Below, one piece after another: positions 26,325 through 44,700 of a DNA stretch of 64,000 nucleotides (position 1 is the first letter of the stretch; each line of letters begins with the position of its first letter). Under the pieces are notes generated by a model. The model made no database searches and was not told the DNA's origin. It was given only the letters and a program-made list of their open reading frames with translations. The DNA is from Neodontobutis hainanensis (taxonomy: Eukaryota; Chordata; Actinopteri; Gobiiformes; Odontobutidae), in assembly GCA_024349245.1 (NCBI GenBank), contig JALDNG010000041.1, forward strand, positions 2,758,001-2,822,000. Reading direction: 5' to 3'. The translations under genes and the position numbers were made by a program.

Positions 26325-26526
26325 TCCAGAGAATAATGCCATTATACAGACCTTGAGACTGGGAACTCTGATGTTAGATGTAAATTTGTATTTGTGTAAA
26401 AATGTATGTTCAGTTGTTCTAAAATGTTAAATATAAATATTTTAAAGTTGTTAAACTGTATGTTTGGTTCTTAGAAAGTAAAATTTAGTTTCTCATGCTA
26501 TGACACCAGCAACTATAACTAAGGGA

Positions 26527-26656
26527 AATAAATCTTATCAGATGCTTCACAATATACACATTTTATATTCATGCTATGTGAGCATTAAATTCAAATAGTT
26601 ATTTAATAATTAAATATTGTGGAAAGTTGTGTTATTACAGCAGCCGCTAGAATAAA
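26527..26656 (+). promoter_or_regulatory. bmp10: Candidate bmp10 poly(A) signals
   Basis: AATAAA occurs at 26527-26532 and 26651-26656, about 200 and 330 bp after the bmp10 stop. Either would give an ordinary 3' UTR. The choice cannot be made from sequence. Confidence 0.4.
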
Positions 26657-26659
26657 GTG

Positions 26660-28050
26660 AATTGTCTTTTTATTGATTATGATTCAAAGCATTGTAGACA
26701 GAAAATGTCATGGCATTTGGACTATCACAAAACATATTATACACAAACCAAAATGGTATTATGGTGTATGCTTTTTGTATCTTCACATTTGTGCCAATAA
26801 CCTGCCACTCCATAAAACTGGTTTATTATTTGCACTACCAAGTATGCTTGCTGTATGTATGAGAATGACTGTAAAAACAAAAACTACTTTTACTTAATTG
26901 CCTCATTACCCACGCCTAATAGGCAGGTAGATTATAAGCTCTTTAAATTATGTAATTTATTCTCTTCTTGTGTTTTTTTAAGGCATTGTAATCATTTAAA
27001 TACTGAGACATTTTACTCTTGTATTTATATTTAATACATTTTACGCATTAGAAGATATTTCAGTGCCTTGGAGCTTTTCAGGTATTCCTGACAGTTCTCT
27101 TACTTAAAATTGCTGTGAAGTTAGTTGTGTGTGTAACAACATGCTCATGCTTTGAGTTCTCACATAAATATGTGTTAATATAAGGATTGTAAAAAAAATA
27201 AAAGAATCTGTAAGGATTTTTTTCATCAGCAATTTATTAACCTTATAACTCGAGTTGTGTTCATTGTAAGTTAATCACATTACTCTTTGCATAAGAGCGT
27301 TAAGCCCCATTTCTCTAGCGTCACATGCCTGACGGGTCACTCACTGGCCGCTTCAGTGCCATACTGATAAGGAGGTGTGAGAGCCTGGAGTCTTGTAGAC
27401 CATCACTCAGGATGAGACGCCACTCCAAGTGGCAGCATTTGTGAAAAAGTGGTGTCAGATTCCTGGTCTCCAACACTAACTGGCTCTATTGACTACCCTA
27501 CCATCAAGTTGTCTGGTGCCCTCTGAACCCCTCACTTCCTTTTTCTGCAACGGGCAGCATGACTCTCATATCAACCCCTCCACAACAGTACAAATGGAAA
27601 AAACACATGTCACATCATCACCTTGTGCTGGCTGTTAACAGTCGGAAGCAGATAAAGAAATGGAATAACACTAGAACATTCTACAGTAACAGTCTCTTCT
27701 ATGGAGGCTGATTTACATATTCCAAGTGGGCTGGGTCTGGTATCAGTCAGCTGTGATCAGGATGACCTCTGGTGCAAAAACCCAATACAAGTCATATGTG
27801 CAAGAAATAAAATAATTTACAATACAAGGCCAGATCTGGATTGTTGGTGATTATTGTATTTGGGGCTTTAATGTATGCTTTCTTTATATATATAAGTTTA
27901 CAGCTGGATAGAAAATTAAGTAATAAGTGTTTGTGTAGTTTTTATAAACTGGCACGGCATTATAAACTGACACCTCTTTATTTACCTGATTTATTTAGTT
28001 ACTGTCAAACGCTTCTATACCTGTCGCAATTTTACCACGCATGCGCAGTT
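26660..28050. other. bmp10-smad4 intergenic region
   Basis: No supported exon. A less AT-rich island at about 27290-27780 contains one GATA-type site (TGATAAGG, 27365-27372) and two CCAAGTGG motifs (27425-27432 and 27722-27729) resembling NKX2-5 sites. Its function is unknown; it is a candidate enhancer. Confidence 0.4.
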
Positions 28051-28190
28051 GTACCTTGATGGGTGGAGAGAAATTTGTTGTTTATTTTCGTGGCCAGCTA
28101 ACCAAAAGCACCGTATTGTTGGTGGCTAATTTACCTTAAAAATTACCCAAGTGCAATAATCCGAGAAGATATCGGAGGACGCTTTGCTTG
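28050..28190 (+). promoter_or_regulatory. smad4: smad4 promoter and 5' non-coding exon
   Basis: A probable first non-coding exon ends at 28190 with the donor TTG|gtatgtc. The next acceptor (catcag|GTACACC) begins the coding exon at 29088, giving 60 nt of 5' UTR before the start codon. The transcription start is not visible; the 28050 limit is an estimate. The surrounding 28.1-28.55 kb is rich in GTTAGC/GCTAGC words. Confidence 0.5.
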
Positions 28191-29147
28191 GTATGTCTTT
28201 CTGAATATTAAAAAGCAGATAGTGAATAGTAATGTCTTATTACACAGGAATAAATAACCCATAGTAAGCTAATGTTAAGTTGATGGACCTCTATTAGCGT
28301 TAGCTGCTAGCCTATGCGCTAGGTAGCCATCCGAAAATAACAACCGCAAACGAGCTAATATTGATATATCGTTTATTTAGCTACTGTAACCCGTTCCGTA
28401 TTTGTAACTGCACGCACTTGAGTAGTTTACCTAGAAATAAAATCACTGCAAATTCACAAATCAATCTGTATTTATGTGTGTGCGGAGATAAAAGCCTCAC
28501 TAGCATTAGCCACACAATGCTAGCTTTATTTACGGTAAGACGATGAAGGCAAGCGCCAACAGAAAATCTAGTCAGTGTGGTCTAGTTTAATTTAAAAATA
28601 TTGTGGCAGGTCACAACATAACCCGATTGTTTTACAGAATACTCACGTGATATAATCTAATAACATGGGATACATGATTTAAGTCATAATCACGGTTTTT
28701 GTCAAAGCTTTGTTAACACCGTGCTACACAGGAACAATAAAGATAACTTTGACCTGAGTTGGGCTGCAAATGTAACTTGTATTTTTTCTTGTTTGTTTTA
28801 CTAAACCACCATTCAACAAAAGGAAAAAGACACAAATCACACAAGAACACCGTCCTTGGTTTAGTGACTATACTGACCTGTAGAATATAAACTTCAGTAA
28901 TCATTCATGACGGAAGGCTGTCAAATGTTATTTCATTCACATTAGGTTATGTTTCCTGTGTGGGTGTGAATTAATTCAACAACTTTCCAATACAACCTTT
29001 AAAATTTCCCATCAATTATCAAAATTCACACACAATATTAATTTCTTGCAGTGATCAATAACAAAATACATGTTATTTTGTCATCAGGTACACCATCTGT
29101 GGATACAGTGGCCAAGTCTCTCTTAAGGTTGAAACCTAAGGAGCAAG

Positions 29148-33278
<4,131 letters not shown>

Positions 33279-34780
33279 ACTAAAGGATTTAAACTGTATA
33301 TACAAAACTAAAACACAAATGTGGAAGAAAATCAACTGAGCACTCCACCTTTATGTTTGGGCTGGATTGAGGAGGACTGCAAACACAGGAATTCCCATCT
33401 TAATGAATTGTGTGAGGAAAGACATTTAGACTGGCACTAAAATCCAGACGCACTACTTGAACATCCACTGTGCTAAGTCTGGGTCTGTAAGCTGGAGGAA
33501 TACATGAGTCACACTGGGAGGAGTTGCTGCACACTGGAAACATGCTGTCAAGAGGATGCACATTATTAAGACAACCACTTTTATAGTATTGTTCTTTGAT
33601 TTAAACACTCTAAAAGTCCAAATATCTGATAAAACCAAAGTGATGTACAAACAGTGTTATCAAGAAATAAAATGATAACTTTTGAAAGGTTTGTAACTAA
33701 TGCTAGCTGAAGTATACTGCCGGTCCAGTCCTCCTTTGGTTGGTCTCCAAGGCTCAGATCATGCAAGTGGAGTGCCTCCCCATCCACGTCTCCTTCACAG
33801 ATCAGGACTTTTACAAAAAAAACATGTTATTCATGGCCCTTGTTCTTGTAAAATGTAATCTATAATATTTTACTGACAGTTCTCATTTGATGGTTTTTGA
33901 TTTATATTCTATCTTTTTTGAAGAGTTGTTTTATTAACACCAAAAGTATTTCAGAAGCCCTTCTTAACAGCACGCTTTTAAACAGTGTAAACATTGTCCT
34001 GCAAGGGATGTTTTCAAAACCCTTGTTTAATTATGTATTCAAATATTTTGAAAAGAAAGGGTTATCATCCCACTTTGAGGTAAAATAATGGACCGTGACG
34101 TTAGATGCCCACTTAGTGTCCATTAGCACTTAATTCATTAGCAAGTATTTTGTCTTGTTTTATAGTTTCAAGTGTGGTTAGTAATTGTATCCATAAAACT
34201 AGTATAGTGCATAAGGCTTTTTTATTTTTTATTATTGCTTATGACCCCCGCTGAATATTAAACACTTCCCTTTTGGAAGTGAATTAAATGTTTGAAAAAA
34301 GATCGGACATAGTATGGGCAGTCAAACGTGTTCCTTCTGATGAAACTAAAAGCCTATTGACGGTTTAACAGGTAAAATTTAAGTAGACAAAAATCACCAT
34401 TTTTTTATTTGAGTAGGACATTTATTCCAACAGATGAGTAAAAAGCAAGTGTGAGAGGGAGAGTAAGCCATATTAAAGCCAAATATATAAAAGTTAAAAG
34501 GTCCTCAAACTACATTCACATTAGTATTATGTTGCTTGTAAAGGCTTGATTTTCATTCGGCTCGATTGATCATACATTTTCTTATCGGGCTCTTATCAGC
34601 TCTGTTACAACAGTATTTTCTACTCTTTTTGCTACGTTTTACCTTGAAAAACCATGAAAAGATAAAAAAAAGTTGTACAGTTTTTAGGAAACGCAAGTTC
34701 ATGCTCATAAAATCTACAAATGTCATGCATAGTGAAAGATGAAATGATGTATGAATAAAATGAAATGGGCTAACACTGAT
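33279..34780 (+). other. smad4: smad4 3' UTR (probable extent)
   Basis: This is non-coding sequence after the smad4 stop. AATAAA hexamers occur at 33666-33671 and 34754-34759. The second would place the smad4 end right at the inferred end of the convergent rfx3 transcript. No other gene is seen here. Confidence 0.45.
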
Positions 34781-34811
34781 GAAGAGTCATGGAGTATATT
34801 AAACAAGAGAC

Positions 34812-37800
34812 ACTGGGTTTGAACATGAACGTTTATTACTGCAAAGACAAGTCACAAATCTTAAGAAAACAACACTAAGAAGCTAGCCTGAGCTGAGATC
34901 TGAAATATTCAGAAAACCAAACTACATGTGTCTGTTATAATTCCTATATTCATCAATATGACACACTAACTGTTTTTTATAAATATAAAAGTCCCCCAAT
35001 CATCCTTGATTTTTTTTATGTAAATGACACAATACAAATCACCCTACACGCATTGGGTTGCTCGCCAGTTTAAGAAGATACATCATATGAAAAACTGAAC
35101 AGCACACAAAAAGAAAGTCACATAAGATTTGTAATATATATTATCAAATATTATACATTATCCAAAAAGTGGGGAAAAAAAAAAATTCACAAAGCACTCA
35201 AGTCAACATATGAGAGAAGAACTGTTCACCAAAAGAACAAATAGAATTAGGACACAAATAAATATATTTTGATATTTACATATTTTTTGTCTTGTGTATT
35301 AAAATAAAAACCTTCCCCAAATGCCACTGCCAAATGCTTGTGCTTGCATTAGAGCGTGCTACAAATGGCCACGACTCACTAGTCACTGTCAAATGGCACT
35401 TGAAAACATTCACAAAGATAAAAAAGAAAAAAAGAAAAAGGTCAAACAGGTCACAGCATTCAGAAAATAGCATTTTGACAAAAAGAAACACGATCATAAA
35501 ACAAGTCTTAAGAGAGCATTTTACATACAGTAACCATCATTAACTGTACAATAAAAGGCTGTATGCAGCTAATGTACCAGGTGTAAACTAGTCAATGTTT
35601 GCATTAGTCCTATATCCAGTGAATAGTAATAATCCAGTGTCTATTCTTTCCAGCCCTGGTTTCTTCAGTGGCAGCGCATGTGCAATGCAATGCTCGCCTT
35701 TATCTGTGGCCCACCAATGACCCCACAGTCACCCAGGCCATCTGCTCTGGCCTGAGTAAATTAAAGGCACCGGAGTCTGCTATGGGTCATTGAGGCCGCC
35801 ATGTTAATCAGAGTGAGAGGCAACATGATGTTTATACATATCAGTTTAGTATATTATAGTTGACAAGAAGCTCCTTTACGAACAGCCTTTACTAAAACAA
35901 TCTCGAGTCCCCAAATCTGAGGACATTGATAAAGTACAACTGTGTTGGCAGCAGTAGCATCAGTCCAGTGTTAACCAGGCAGGCTTTAAGATCCAGAAAT
36001 CACTGTCTGGCACGTGCAGTAACTCTATGTTTAAATAATAAAAAAGGAAAGAAGCTAGCAGCACATAGTTAGACGTTCAAGACCAGAAAGCACTTTTGTT
36101 CCTAAAGCATACAATTAAAAGGTTAAAAATAAAATGTATAAAACTACCTCAGGCACAAAATAAGGAGCATCTACACATCATTGTGTTGTATTTAACAATG
36201 GATCTGAAAAGTTCAATTCTGTCGTGGTTTATTACTTCGGTCTCAAATTTGGTAGTTATTAGTTAAAGTGAGCATATGTTATAGTAGGATTTAATTGTGA
36301 AATAAAAACTAACCAATAAAAATGGTATTTGAACACTTTTCATTTTTCATAAGAAATATAAACTTGTCAAGAGTGAGCGCTCATTGTCATGAGAGACTTA
36401 ACCGGCAATTTCAAGCCAGCAAGATAACGGCAAGGCTACAGAATCAGTGTGTACCACAGACTTAATAAGGGATACGGTTGTAGCTTAGGGAGCGCATAAT
36501 TGGACTTTACCAATTTCCCATGGTGTCTTAGAAAACATAACCGTTGACAAACTCAAAATCAAAATAACACAGAACCGTATTTGCACTTTTCACCCTTTCT
36601 CTGCTGATAAACAAAAGACACAGGAACACATCCCAGTCTTAAAATAACAAAAAACTAAAACTTAGAGTTTTAGATTTTTCATTACAGCAAAAACAGTACC
36701 AACTTTTCTTCCTTTAACAATGTCAATACAAGAAAAAAAAATCCCATTACAGTCCTGTACAGTAGTTTTCAGTAAATTATTCAACACAACATGAAACACA
36801 ATAAATACCAATAAATAAACATTTGGACAAAATAGGGGGGAACCTATAAAACAAGCATTAATCAAAATAATTAGTAGCAAACTGTTCCTTCTTTGAGGAT
36901 TAATCCCACTTTTCTCCACAGCGTAGGCTATAAGAGTTCAAGTATAGATGCAGTCATGTAATGAGCAGTTAGTTCCAATGCCTTTTCTGTTCACAGTCTA
37001 TGAGCACATTACAAAAGAGCTACCAAAGAAACAACCACATATTAACTGAACATCCAGATAAAAAGCAACAAATATATGCAGTGTCATCATTTCATATACT
37101 ATACATATATATACTTCTATATATCTCTTTGAATATCAGAAAATATCAGTTTGATCTATTGTACAAAGGTGATCTCTTAACAGGGATTTTGAAGGGCTAA
37201 AAAGTCAAATCAAAACATTGTCAAAAGTGTGAGAAAAGCAATGCAGATTTTCTGTGGCATTGGATTTGTGCAGTACAGTGGTGTGTGTGTGTGTGTGTGT
37301 GTGTGTGTCTGTGTGTGATAAGTTTGGGTGACTGCTGCACGCGTCAAAGGGCTGGCACCACTGGTTTGAGGTAGGGTGACTGATGGATGTGTTCCAGCAC
37401 GCAACTACACAGGTCAACAAAAACACATACACATTCATTCATCCATAACAAAGGCTAATGCAAGAATAGGCCTCAAGAGGGCAGAGTGAGGGCAGGAACA
37501 AGGCTAAAACTATGATTCAGATATGTTAGAAGCTTAGTAGTGCTGATCAGGAGAAAACAACAGGTACTGGTGCCTGCATCCCTTGGTCTCAACACTAATG
37601 AGCCAGCCCAAATCCAGCCACAAGTCACCAGAAAAACCAAATGTGTGGCTGGGGCAGAGGAGCTGTGCACTCTCCACACCACACAGTCAGCACTCAAGGA
37701 CAGCTGCATTTAAGGATAAGGCACTATGATAAAGCCGAGGTACATTAAATCCCTGACATTCGTTTTGCTATGCAACATGGCACTGTGGGACAGGAAACGG

Positions 37801-38746
37801 CTATGAGGCGGCCCAAGTGGTCCGATCTCAGCTTCCTCTGGATGGATTGTTTTTGGTCCTTTGTAAACTTAAGAAAATTCAATAGGAAAAAAACAAGAAC
37901 ATGCCCAGTCCACTCTACAGAGCATCTAAATGGAAAAAGGCAAGCATTATGCACCGAGTGCATAGAAAAGCTAGCATAGTGAAACTGGTTTTGTACAGCC
38001 GGTCTTCTCAATCACATTTCTATGTACACACAAGTAGCAGCACACATTTCTCTTTAGGGATTTTTTTCCTTTCTCGTTAAAAGATGACTTCCATATATAT
38101 AAGAAAAACCTTAAAAAACTACCCCTTGATTTTTTTTTTTTTTTAAACATAGTTATTGATTTCTTTGTCAGCTACATAAAATACTCATATTTTATCAAGC
38201 CAACAGTTGCATGTTTGCATGCCAGTTATGAATCACTTTTCAAAAATGAGAATGGATAATTGGAAAACAAAAGCATAACAATAGCACCATAATGTTTGGG
38301 TAATACCAATTGAAAGAACAGTAAATGTATGTACATCAGGAGAAATCTGGTCTGAGTGGATGACTTTACTTCCCTGGGACTAGTGACATGGATTTGAGCT
38401 CGGAGACATCAGGTAGTTTGAAGGAATTAAAATTTCCTTCGTGATAAAAAACATTTAAGGGGTCACATTAGTTCTTCTCCTGGTCCCTTCAAGAGGCTGC
38501 CACATTGTATTAGGTCACAGACTCCACATCCATGACACCACATCCATAATAAAAGCAGTCAGACATGGACAGCACATTGTGGCTTTAGTATCATCAGCAG
38601 CACTCAACTGACCAGGCTGAATTGGGAGAGAAGAGTGTGTCCCCACAAGTGCAGACAGACAAAGCATGAGAAGACACAAACATCTAAACATACAAAAGAG
38701 AGATATGTGGAGGGTGAGACAGCATTAACAGGCTGCCCTAAGACCT
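34812..38746 (-). other. rfx3: rfx3 3' UTR (probable extent)
   Basis: About 3.9 kb of non-coding sequence follows the rfx3 stop on the minus strand. A minus-strand AATAAA (plus TTTATT, 34832-34837) is the last candidate poly(A) signal before smad4. The stretch has no supported exon on either strand and carries the GT microsatellite at 37280-37318. An unannotated gene cannot be excluded. Confidence 0.45.
37280..37318. repeat. (GT)n microsatellite
   Basis: A GT dinucleotide run with one interruption (tctgtgtgtg). It lies in the probable rfx3 3' UTR and would read as (AC)n in the transcript. Confidence 0.9.
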
Positions 38747-41700
38747 TCAAACAGAGGCGTAAGTGTTGCCCGTGGCGCTGCAGTGGCGAATGGTAGGTGT
38801 ACCCGCTGACGGGGTCAGGATCTGCTCAGTGTGGTCTTGTGGAGGCTGGGGCAGCGAGTGGAGGACACCTGGCTGGACAACCCCAACCACAGGGTGAGAG
38901 CCATCCTCCATAGCCCCAACCTGGATCACCTGGATTACCTCATGCTCTGACTTCTCCCGCTTTGCTAGAGGTTCACCGGATTCCTCTGTGTCCTCCTCCA
39001 AGTCACTGTCCATCCCACTAGTCTCATCTAGAAACAAAATGTTTAAATACCAAAACACAAATATGGTTAGTGTAAGTTACAAAAGTATTTGAACAAAAAT
39101 ATTTGCACTAATGGTGTGAATTGCTATATTTTTGAAAAAAATTAGGCACCAACCTTTTTCAATGTTGAGTGTTAGGGTGTTCAGACAGTCAAACTTAAAA
39201 CAAAGACACAAGGCAGTGATTGGTACATGAAAAAAGAACAAAAAGATGCTCTTATTAATAATTATACCTCGCCCATGATACCAATGGTCGTCTCCCCAGT
39301 GGCCTGGGCCACGCGGTGCTCTACCAGGTAGAACATGTACTCATCATAGAGCAGGCGGATCAGGTGGAATGACCCAAAGCTGGCAGCACTACGTAGAGTC
39401 AGATCCCTGATTACCATAGAACTGAGGGAGGAATCAAACAGTTATTCTAGAGTCTGCACATTGAATAAATACTAATGTAACATGCCATTCTGTGTTTTTG
39501 GACAAACCTGTAGAAGGACCATTTGAGCAGAAACTGTCGAGCTGCTCTCGGGAAACTGGGTCGATGCTCGTAGGGCTTGAGCACTTGAGTGACCACATTG
39601 TCCAGCCAGGCTGCCCACTGCTCCAGAGAGCTCTGCTGCTGAAGCGTGGCTTTAAAGTCTTGTTCCAAGTGCTGCACTACTCCTTCCTCACATTGGCACA
39701 CCCATGATGCCTGCTCCTATTTATCAATGATGCAAAAGGACAGTGAGTTTATATATGTAGAAGGCAGCAATATATTTAATCATAATTAGTTAAAATTATG
39801 TTCTAACACATGTTCAGAAAGAAAGCTGGTCAGACCTGTACGTTAGCAAAGTCAACACGGTTAAGATCACTCAGCATCTGGTTGATTTGGGAGGTGTTTT
39901 GCAACACAGCACGTGCCGCCTGAGCCAAGTGGTTCAAAGATGTGTATCTGCGCAGGGTTTGTGCAAAGGCACTAACAGCGGCAATCTTTGAAGAGACAGA
40001 GACGAGGGCCTTATATATGGAAGGTGCTAGAACATTTCTCCAGTATAATATTTGTGCAGATAAATACATTGAATTCTCCTAAAACATTATTAGTGGGTGT
40101 ACCTTTCTTAAATGTTACATTATAAAACATCAATCAAAACTCCACCTTGGTCTGGATCATTCTTTGTGGAATGGCATTCATGGCATTAGTGAGCCAACCT
40201 TCCAGGCTTTTGGCAAAGTTGCGAATGGCTTGAGTCAAGGCACCTGAAGGACGAGGCAATAGTTTCACAACTCTTTTGTTTAGACAAAACCAAACTGGAC
40301 CAATCTGCCATAAGTCACATAAATTGTATGCATCAACCATGATCACAGAGGGTGATTTATTGTAATTCCTACTCCTGTCCAGTTGACAGCGAATGTACAG
40401 TGGTGCTCATACCCTGGTGGCAAAATGTGATTTTTTTGGACATTTTTCAGATAAAAATGATAACTTTTCTTTCACTCATAGTTAGTGTTGGGGTGAAGCC
40501 ATTTAATGTAAAACAACTGTGTTTACTCTTTTCAAATCATAATCACGACAATAACTACCCAAATGACCCTGATCAAAAGTACTCTGGTGATTTTGTCCTG
40601 ATAACATGCACACATGTTTACACAAACAGGTTTGAATGGCTACTAAAAGGTAACCATCCTCATCTGTGATCTGTTTGCTTGAAATCAGTGTGTGCCTATA
40701 AAAGTCAGTGAGTTTCTGGGCTCCTGACAGACCCTTGCATCTCTCATCCAGTGCAGCACTGATGTTTCTGTATTCTGAGTCATGGGAAAAGCAAACAAAT
40801 TGTCAAAGGATCTGCTGTAAAAGGTAATTGAACTGTATAAAACAGGAAAGGAATTTAAAAAGATATCCAAGAAATTGAGAATTCCAATCAGCAGTGTTCA
40901 AACTCTAATAAAGAAGTGGAAAAAGAAAAGGTCAAGTAAACCAACAAACATTTCAGCCACAACTGCAGGAAAATAGTTTGGGATGCAAAGAAAAACCCAC
41001 AAATAACATCAGCTGAAATACAAGACTCTCTGAAAAATGTTATGTGGCTGTTTGAAGATGCAAAATAAGGAGGCACTTGAAGAAAAATTTGCTGCATGGT
41101 TGAGAAAGCCATTACTACGCAAATGCCACAAAGCATCCCGCTTACAATACACCAAACAGCCCAGAGACAAGCCTCAAACATTCTGGAACAAAGTCATTTG
41201 AAGTGATAAGACATCTGAAAAAATAAAGAGCCTCATCCACAACTACCACAAAAGACTTCAAACTGTCATTGATGTTAAAGGTGGAAACACACGGTATTAA
41301 GAACTGGGGTATGTCAAATTTTTATCCGGGTCTTTTGGGTAGTTTCTGTTGTCATTTTGATTTAAAAACAGTAAACTAATTTGTTTGACAATTAATGACT
41401 TGACCTAACCACTAACTACGAGTGAAAAAAAGTATTTGTGTTATAATTCATATTCCCCTAAAAAATAGTTCCCCCCAAAAATAAAAAATAAAAATTGTAC
41501 AAACTATTAATTATTGTGAATGGTCCAGTTTTTGTCACGCTGCAGACAACACTAAACAGGGCAGGCAGACAAATCTACAGCAATTAAATTAATTAAAGTT
41601 ATTATTTTTTAATTCCTTTTGTAGTCGGAATCAATCGGAATCTGTTGATACATAAAATAAATGATATGTCTTAAGCTTGTCGTGTAGCCTAATTTCTTAA

Positions 41701-44700
41701 AATGAGTAAAACGAAAAGCTATTAAAATATAATTAATGTATAAGAATTAAAAATGACAGGTAATAATAGATTATGATGGAAATTTTACAACTCTCTCTGT
41801 CAAAATGACGGCAAGTGAGAAAGTATAAATAAAATGTCCGTAGCACTGGTGTATGAATGTGTGTGGCTGTGGAGGTGTGTTTGGTGGTGGTAGGAGAAGG
41901 TTGAGCGCCGTTTGTGTGGCAGCCCCCCCTCTCTGTCTGCCCCAGGAGTGGATGTGTGTGAATGGGGTGAGTGGAAGCACGATGTAAAGCGCTTTGGGTG
42001 CCCGAGAAAGGTGCAGGAATGAGCTATATAAATGCATGCCATGCCATAAAATATGCAGCGATTACGTGTTAAATAAGTCTTATTATATTGTATATTGTTA
42101 TGTTTTGTCAACTCGTAACTTGCTCCACAATTCACTCGTCTGTTCCGCTGACTTCATATAACAGCTCTCAGAAATCATAAGAGCAAAAGAAGTATCTTAC
42201 TGGGAATTGGTCTCAGGACATCAGGAATAAGAATCTCGACAAGGGCCTGGTACATTAGATGGTCGCAGGTGCTCATCCATTTCAGTACAGCTTCATTTCG
42301 ACACAGAACTATGAGCTGTGAACGAGGGAGCCGAGCTTCAATCTCACTTATGCTGCTGCAAAGAACAAAGAACACAACACGCTGGCTTTAAGTCCAGATA
42401 AAACAACAACCATTTTCTCTCGCCTTTGAAAAACTACACTAAAAAAAATACTGACAAACCCAACTCAAGAAAATAATCCACACCTGTTTTCCGTCACTGT
42501 GGCACCCTCTACAGAGTCAAGAGGGGAGTAACGCCAGAACGTCTGCCACAACTTTTCAATTAGACCAAACTGGAGGTTAACAACCACATCCAGGATAGCC
42601 TAAAAATATGAAAAAAAATGTTAAATTACATTTACATTACAAATACATTTTTTGTATTAATAGAGATTAGATATTGGGATTAGAATCATAATAACAAAAG
42701 AGAAATTCAGTTTTAAAATGTCAGGAATTGGCATTTACTAATCTGTCAATCTAAACACACATAACCTTTCCCAAAGTTTCCACACTCGGAAACTTGTACC
42801 ACTTTAATGTGGCTTTTAACCTTCAATTTCTTTCAATTTAAAAGTTTATTTTTAAAACCCTAGTTTATGATGAAATGTTTCTAATGGCGGAATTTAAGGA
42901 CATTCATTTCTTTGTTTTTAAATTACTAGATTGTAAGAGAAAAGCAACAATGCAGTGTCTTGACTTTTTCCTAAAAATGTTGTTACCTCACAGTGCTCTC
43001 TGTACAGCAATTGGAGAGCTTTAACATCCTCTTGACTGATGTTTTCAGTATTGCTCTGTCCAAGATCTAACTCTATGAAGTCAGGGAGCCCCCGGGATGC
43101 ATCTGTGGAGGGGTTTGAATTGAATATGAAGAATGTATTTTTGTTTTACTGAACAAATATTGAGTATGGTACAAACAGAAAAGCAGCTGACCTAAGAACT
43201 GCTGGTGGTGCTGGCTCTGTGCAATGACCGTCTGCTCTGCCACGCCAGGATGGGGTTGGCCTCCACCTGAATAATTCTCCCCAGAGCTACTGTCAAACTT
43301 CTGCACTGGCTTAAATCTGACGTCAAACATGTCAATCAGTATCTACAGAAAATGTAACTGAATATTTGTGGAAACATTTTTTGCATAATATACTGTTTTG
43401 TACCGTTGTTTTTGCTGAACCGGTTGCTGTCTAAGTGCCATATACTGCATGTCTTCTTGAAGTCTGTTGAGCGGAGAATCTGGTTTCACACGTATACCAT
43501 AGTAATGATATTTGGAGTTCCCTCTGTAAAAATTATAACAACAGACATGCACAGAAGGAAAATAGAGTTAATTTTTTAAGATAAGAACTACAATGACTTC
43601 AAAACTTTCTTGAAAGAACAACATTAAAAAGTGCCATCCATAGCTGCTAACCTCGTCCCAAGGCGCCTTGTACGAAGTCCCATGAATATCGAGCGAATGA
43701 GTTTGCCAAAAGAAGCTGCGTTTACAGGGTCTAGTTTTTGCTCCTGGCAGTGGCGCAGATAATGATTGTAGAGTGTGGATCGTGGCAGACTTACACCCTC
43801 AGCTGTCTCGTAATTGTCCAAAAGCCACTGAAGCTGTAGGAGAACAATGCAGTGTCACTCAAAGGATTCACACACTTGTATGTGCAACTGTGTGTCTGAA
43901 ACAGCCTCAAACTTTATGGCAGCAATCCTGAAATCCTCAGAGACCTGCAAAAGCCCTTCTAAAGCAGCCAGGAACATTTTAGGTAACAACAAGCAACAAA
44001 ATAAAGCTAAATAGGAGTTTATAGGCTGGCAGAGGAAAAAGAGCAAGATGTAAGCAAAAGTTAGGCAAGGGCATTTGTAAAAAGCAACTTACATGGCTGT
44101 TGAGCAGCGAACTTCTCTGACTGGATAAACCCTCAGATTTTTGGAGCGTCTCAATCGCCATTTCAATCTGATAAAACCACGAAGCACAAAAAACATAATG
44201 TAAGAGAAGAAAAACGAAAGAAAAAACAAAACAAAGAAAAATACAGGGTTGACAGCTTTCTGAGCTACCAGCAAAACTGAACTGGAAAAGTCCCAAAGCA
44301 AGCACCACAACATGCAAGCGCAGCACCCATCACCCAACATAAGGAAAGAGACTCACTAGAAAAAAATTCTAACTGCTTAATAGAATGCATCCAACATGAA
44401 GCGTCCAAAATGTCACATTGATGTACACATATTTTGTGAAGAGGACCAATTGCATGTAATTATCTTCCAATATGCAGGTATCATCTGGGAGCCCTGGTTT
44501 TGGTCTTTGCCTTGCTTCCTGATTCCTTTTGTTGTTTATTTTTTAGCTGCTCTACTATTCATAAACCCTGAGGCAACAACCACACCAATACGTGTACTGT
44601 ATCCCTACATAACACCAGTGCACTTATTACACGTAATTACAACAGAGTTACCAAAAGCAGTAAAAACACATTAGCATTGAGATTAGACAAGTATACAGGC

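Noticed and set aside
37205..37438. Thr/His repeat protein on the minus strand
   Set aside because: It is simply the translated GT/AC microsatellite.
44396..44674. Hydrophobic 92-residue plus-strand frame in an rfx3 intron
   Set aside because: It looks membrane-like by composition only, overlaps an intron antisense to rfx3, and has no known family resemblance.
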